Of a DNA stretch of 64,000 nucleotides, positions 61,659 through 64,000 are shown one piece after another; position 1 is the first letter of the stretch; each line of letters opens with the position of its first letter. The notes below the pieces were generated by a model, which was not told the DNA's origin, ran no database searches, and was given only the letters and a program-made list of their open reading frames with translations. Both the position numbers and the translations under genes were made by a program. Source of the stretch: Parabacteroides sp. PM6-13 (lineage in GTDB: Bacteria > Bacteroidota > Bacteroidia > Bacteroidales > Tannerellaceae); the NCBI RefSeq assembly GCF_029892605.1, contig NZ_JARXWF010000001.1:186001-250000 (forward strand). Reading direction: 5' to 3'.

Positions 61659-64000
61659 TCAAATGATACCAGCCTGCGACTTCAACAACTCAGTCATCTG
61701 CAGTTTCAATTTCTGCGGATTGAGCGGTTTGGGTGAATAGCCGTTGAATCCGTTGCGGCGGATCTGCTTTTCATCCGTAGAGAAGGCATAAGCCGTCACG
61801 GCAATGATAGGCACCTCCTGGGATATCTTTCTGAGTTCTACGGTCGCTTCATAACCGTTCATCTTCGGCATATTGATATCCATTAAAACAATATGCGGCG
61901 TATGTTCCCGGAACATATCGACAGCCTCTTTCCCGTTCCAGGCATGGATAATCTCATAATCATTGCGCAGAATGGCTTCAAACAATTCAAAATTGCTCTG
62001 GTTATCTTCCGCGATCAAGACTTTCAATTTATCACTCTTAACCTCTTCCTCTTTTGCCGCTTCCAGGATATTCTCCGCATGCTCAACCGGCACATAAGGC
62101 AAAGTGAACCAGAAGGTAGTACCCTGCCCCTCTTCGTTCGGCTGCACGCCAATCGTGCCACCCATATGCATCACGATCATCTGACAAAGCGACAAGCCAA
62201 GACCTGTACCCTGCACAAAGTGGTTCAGCTTCACAAAGCGTCCGAATATCTTTTCCTGCTGTTCGGGAGAGATACCACAACCCGTATCGCTCACATAGAA
62301 ATAGAGCTTACCGCCCTCGATCAGTTTATAACCAAAGCGGATACTGCCGCTATCGGTAAACTTAGCAGCATTGGAAAGCATATTATTCAATACCTGTGTG
62401 ATCCGCTTCTTCTCCGTACGGATAAAGCAGTTGGGGATCATATTATCGAACTCCACCTTCACCTCTTTCTTCGCCCGATCCTGTGTCACCTCCTGTAAAT
62501 CATACAGGATAAAATTCAGGTCGACATCCGAATAATGGAAGTCCATGGTGCCGGCTTCTATCTTGGAGAGATCCAGAATATCACTAACCAACTGCAACAG
62601 AAGCGTATTATTATTCTCGATAATGCTGATGTATTCCTGGCGGTCTTCGTCTTTCTCCGTTGCCGCGAGAATATTGGAGAAGCCTACGATCGCATTCAGC
62701 GGCGTACGGATCTCATGGCTCATATTGGCCAGGAAGGCAGACTTCAGGCGGTTTGACTCTTCAGCCTTTTCTTTGGCCTGCAACAATTCCTGTTCGATAT
62801 TTTTACGGTCGGTGATGATCACCGATGTGCCGAGCAGGGAAGTAGCTTTACCATTCTCACTACGTTTCTCTATCGCACCACGCACCTCTACCCAGTCATA
62901 CGAGGTTTTAGCCATGGTTTTATAGATACGAAACTCACACTTCGCCGTGTGGTTATAGGTCATATTCTCGATCAGCTCCTTCAACGTTTTCTGCACCAAC
63001 TCGATATCATCCTCGTGGATACGTGAGAAATAACGCTCTTCGGGGATACATAATTGCTCTTCTTCCCGTATGCCTTCCGCGTAACGCTCAATGGGCTTAT
63101 TGACATCGCAAAGGATCAAACGACGCTCCATATCCCACTTCCAGGGAGTGATATTCGCCACATCCAGTGACATCATCAGTTTGCTGTTCACCGTACGCAA
63201 CAGCTGCTGTGTCTTATGCAATTCGCTGGTATCGACATAGAAAAGATCCATATACCCCGGATCGCTCGACGGCGAGATGATCAGGCTGAAATAACGATCG
63301 GTCGCATCAAAATAATAGGCCATATTCACCCGCGTATGGTTGTCGTATAAGATCGTTTTGTAGATATTCAGCATTTCGCTAAACATCTCCGGATTAGCCA
63401 AGCTTCCTTTTTTGCCCACAATCTCCTCGCGGGGCGAGAGTTGCTCCTCGTAACTTGGGTTTACGGCGGAAACGACATAGTCGACCGGTTCACCTTTGGA
63501 ATCAAAAATCAATCGTTCTTGCCGGTAACCAATCGGCATATTATTGATCAAATCGCTATAGCTGGCACGCAGTTTGGTCTCCCGCGTCTCGATCCGATGG
63601 GTCCGGCGGCTGAAGAAATAGACAACAGCCCCCGTCAGCGTCATCAACAACAACACGATCACAAACAACGTACTATTCTTCTCCCAAAAGGTTTGCGGAC
63701 GCATATAGATATGGGCATCTGCCGGCAACTGCGAAAGCGCCAGGCCGCCATTAAGCATCGCCAGATAGTTGAACGTCGGGTGAGGTGCCGGAGGAACGAT
63801 AAAAGTAGGATGTACTTCGCCAGCCACCATACGGTCGAACGCCTGCATAACGGTAGCATAGACCTGCTCGAAATGAGTGTAATAACCACCCACCATGCCA
63901 TTTTCCAATACCCCCACATCGTTCAATGTAAACACAGGAGAATTGGCATAAAGGTAAAAAATACGATAGGCATTCGTCTGCAGGAAAATATCACTCTCAT
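61659..64000 (-). CDS. Hybrid sensor histidine kinase, N terminus beyond window
   Basis: Partial gene: the frame runs off the right window edge (64000), so the N terminus is missing; the visible GTG at 63935 need not be the start. Counting from that GTG: end of a periplasmic sensor domain resembling an ABC-transporter substrate-binding protein (1-85), a membrane helix (87-108), PAS-like domains (about 120-250 and 260-380), and HisKA with H407 in FLANMSHEIRTPLNAIVGF. The ATPase domain has the N box, DTGCGISPEQQEKIFGRF and GTGLGLSL. A receiver domain follows with phospho-acceptor D686 (IVLMDINMPKMNG). There is no DNA-binding domain, so a phosphorelay to another protein is expected. It converges with the DUF5715 gene. 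Confidence 0.9.
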   Translation of the reverse strand, partial: ESDIFLQTNAYRIFYLYANSPVFTLNDVGVLENGMVGGYYTHFEQVYATVMQAFDRMVAGEVHPTFIVPPAPHPTFNYLAMLNGGLALSQLPADAHIYMRPQTFWEKNSTLFVIVLLLMTLTGAVVYFFSRRTHRIETRETKLRASYSDLINNMPIGYRQERLIFDSKGEPVDYVVSAVNPSYEEQLSPREEIVGKKGSLANPEMFSEMLNIYKTILYDNHTRVNMAYYFDATDRYFSLIISPSSDPGYMDLFYVDTSELHKTQQLLRTVNSKLMMSLDVANITPWKWDMERRLILCDVNKPIERYAEGIREEEQLCIPEERYFSRIHEDDIELVQKTLKELIENMTYNHTAKCEFRIYKTMAKTSYDWVEVRGAIEKRSENGKATSLLGTSVIITDRKNIEQELLQAKEKAEESNRLKSAFLANMSHEIRTPLNAIVGFSNILAATEKDEDRQEYISIIENNNTLLLQLVSDILDLSKIEAGTMDFHYSDVDLNFILYDLQEVTQDRAKKEVKVEFDNMIPNCFIRTEKKRITQVLNNMLSNAAKFTDSGSIRFGYKLIEGGKLYFYVSDTGCGISPEQQEKIFGRFVKLNHFVQGTGLGLSLCQMIVMHMGGTIGVQPNEEGQGTTFWFTLPYVPVEHAENILEAAKEEEVKSDKLKVLIAEDNQSNFELFEAILRNDYEIIHAWNGKEAVDMFREHTPHIVLMDINMPKMNGYEATVELRKISQEVPIIAVTAYAFSTDEKQIRRNGFNGYSPKPLNPQKLKLQMTELLKSQAGII

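Overview
The window is a chromosomal segment of a Bacteroidales bacterium, most likely Parabacteroides or another Tannerellaceae member. This is inferred from Bacteroidetes-type promoters (-7 box TAnnTTTG, -33 box TTTG) before many genes, the type IX secretion genes porU and porV, LptC and CNNM envelope genes, menaquinone biosynthesis, and secreted plant- or host-glycan hydrolases. No rRNA, tRNA, prophage, CRISPR array or intact insertion sequence was seen. Most of the window is densely packed core genome.

Layout. 0.1-3.1 kb (minus): a four-gene cassette of cytidylyltransferase, SDR reductase, CDP-alcohol phosphatidyltransferase and acyltransferase that looks like a self-contained route to an unassigned lipid head group. 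3.2-6.5 kb (minus): pdxA, a DUF4837 lipoprotein and rlmN. 6.6-14.3 kb (minus): an envelope run of coaX, outer-membrane protein, TPR protein, lptC, CNNM protein and SurA/PpiD-like isomerase. 14.4-19.5 kb (minus): GH2 beta-galactosidase, Gfo/Idh/MocA oxidoreductase and a small secreted protein. 19.5-20.8 kb: a repeat-rich spacer. 20.8-22.8 kb (plus): a BlaI/BlaR1-like repressor-protease pair. 22.8-24.8 kb (minus): a DUF1080 lipoprotein, a cyclophilin and a small protein. 24.9-26.6 kb (plus): methyltransferase, cobalamin adenosyltransferase and DUF2795. 26.7-34.4 kb (minus): LysM/M23 peptidase, recG, ispD, xseB, xseA, a subtilase and ispF. 34.4-40.4 kb (minus): porV, porU, a FAH-family protein and rex. 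40.5-44.2 kb (minus): a 6S-type RNA, then rplT, rpmI, infC and thrS. 44.4-52.6 kb (minus): a large TPR protein, GH51 arabinofuranosidase, GH29 fucosidase and a YihY protein, followed by the RNase P RNA gene. 53.0-54.0 kb: a second repeat-rich spacer. 54.0-61.7 kb (plus): htrA, rpoD, a barrel-like protein, phoH, purC, a menaquinone methyltransferase, aroE and a DUF5715 lipoprotein. 61.7-64.0 kb (minus): a hybrid histidine kinase cut by the window edge.

How the genes work together. Much of the region serves the cell envelope: lipid head group and acyl transfer, LPS export (LptC), periplasmic folding and proteolysis (two isomerases, HtrA), cell-wall hydrolysis (M23), and T9SS surface attachment (PorU/PorV). 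The least explained signals are non-coding. A 101-bp box with a conserved hairpin lies upstream of both blaI/blaR1 and htrA. A separate 62-bp promoter-like box lies upstream of both the TPR gene and the GH51 gene. Palindromic repeat clusters occupy the two long spacers.
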